A stretch of 32,499 bases of DNA from Clostridium chromiireducens. GTDB taxonomy: Bacteria; Bacillota; Clostridia; Clostridiales; Clostridiaceae. The position numbers were made by a program, and so were the translations under genes. The stretch covers positions 1 to 32,499 of the forward strand of contig NZ_MZGT01000056.1 in the NCBI RefSeq assembly GCF_002029255.1, in the 5' to 3' direction. Positions 32,426 through 32,499 of the stretch are shown here, in pieces (the stretch's first letter is position 1; every line of letters begins with the position of its first letter). Under the pieces are notes generated by a model. That model made no database searches and had not been told where the DNA came from. It worked only from the letters and a program-made list of their open reading frames with translations.

Positions 32426-32497
32426 ATAATATTAATACCTATAAAGACATGACTATTTCCTAGGAAATAGTCATGTCTTTATAGGTATTAATATTAT
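32426..32497. repeat. 72-bp perfect palindrome, possible terminator
   Basis: Two 36-base arms are fully complementary with no spacer. The centre is CCTAGG at 32459-32464. The complementarity breaks at 32425/32498. It begins 22 bases after the stop of the MBL gene, so it could end transcription, and the inner part (AAAGACATGACTATTTC with its complement) looks like a normal terminator stem. The extra pairing out to ATAATATTAATACC is more than a terminator needs. It lies at the very end of the window. Confidence 0.8.
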
Positions 32498-32499
32498 TC

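Noticed and set aside
1..32499. tRNA, rRNA, CRISPR array, known riboswitch, transposase or phage gene
   Set aside because: I looked on both strands for cloverleaf TψC-loop sequences, spaced direct repeats, conserved riboswitch cores and integrase/transposase motifs and found none that stand up.

Overview
The window is AT-rich DNA with AAGGAGG-type ribosome binding sites, short intergenic gaps and many hairpin-plus-T-tract terminators. Gene content (membrane pyrophosphatase HppA, CooS-type CO dehydrogenase, large chemoreceptors, YycJ/MurA/RlmH) points to an anaerobic Clostridium in the strict sense. The species cannot be named from sequence alone. I saw no rRNA, tRNA, CRISPR array, transposase or phage gene, so this looks like ordinary chromosome.

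Layout. Positions 1-4740 hold a complete branched-chain amino acid ABC importer operon (livJ-livH-livM-livG-livF) with a strong promoter, a leader with two overlapping inverted repeats and a terminator. A minus-strand EAL-CBS-GGDEF protein (4783-6561) converges on it. Next are a 49-aa small gene (6797), hppA (7246-9381) and a chemoreceptor (9580-11553, minus). A MocR-type regulator (minus) is divergent from a CGGC-domain gene (13448), followed by a flavodoxin-like gene and a DUF4474 gene (both minus). Positions 15783-18824 form a redox block: a four-Cys DUF1450-like protein, a 40-aa minus-strand ORF missed by length cut-offs, an IscR-like Rrf2 regulator, and a CooS homologue lacking two active-site residues. 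The two Rrf2/CooS promoters carry the same 17-bp operator-like inverted repeat.

From 18906 to 29360 nearly everything is on the minus strand: an AraC-type regulator translationally coupled to clpP, a berberine-bridge-type flavoprotein, rlmH with a 40-aa ORF overlapping its end, a 14-TM MFS exporter with an orphan operator, a chemoreceptor with a Cys-rich sensor and no N-terminal membrane anchor, a SEC-C protein, a YycJ-like nuclease and murA. From 29746 to the end the plus strand carries two proteins that look like degenerate enzymes (a 2H-phosphoesterase-like protein without a single His, and a dimeric-dUTPase-like protein without its metal-binding acids), then a YdcZ-type membrane protein and a metallo-beta-lactamase-fold protein in one operon. 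The window closes with a 72-bp perfect palindrome.

The most unusual material is the Rrf2/CooS pair with its shared operator, the pair of degenerate nucleotide/RNA-enzyme folds, the AraC-ClpP coupling, three small genes and the terminal palindrome. All family assignments were made by eye from motifs. No database search was run.
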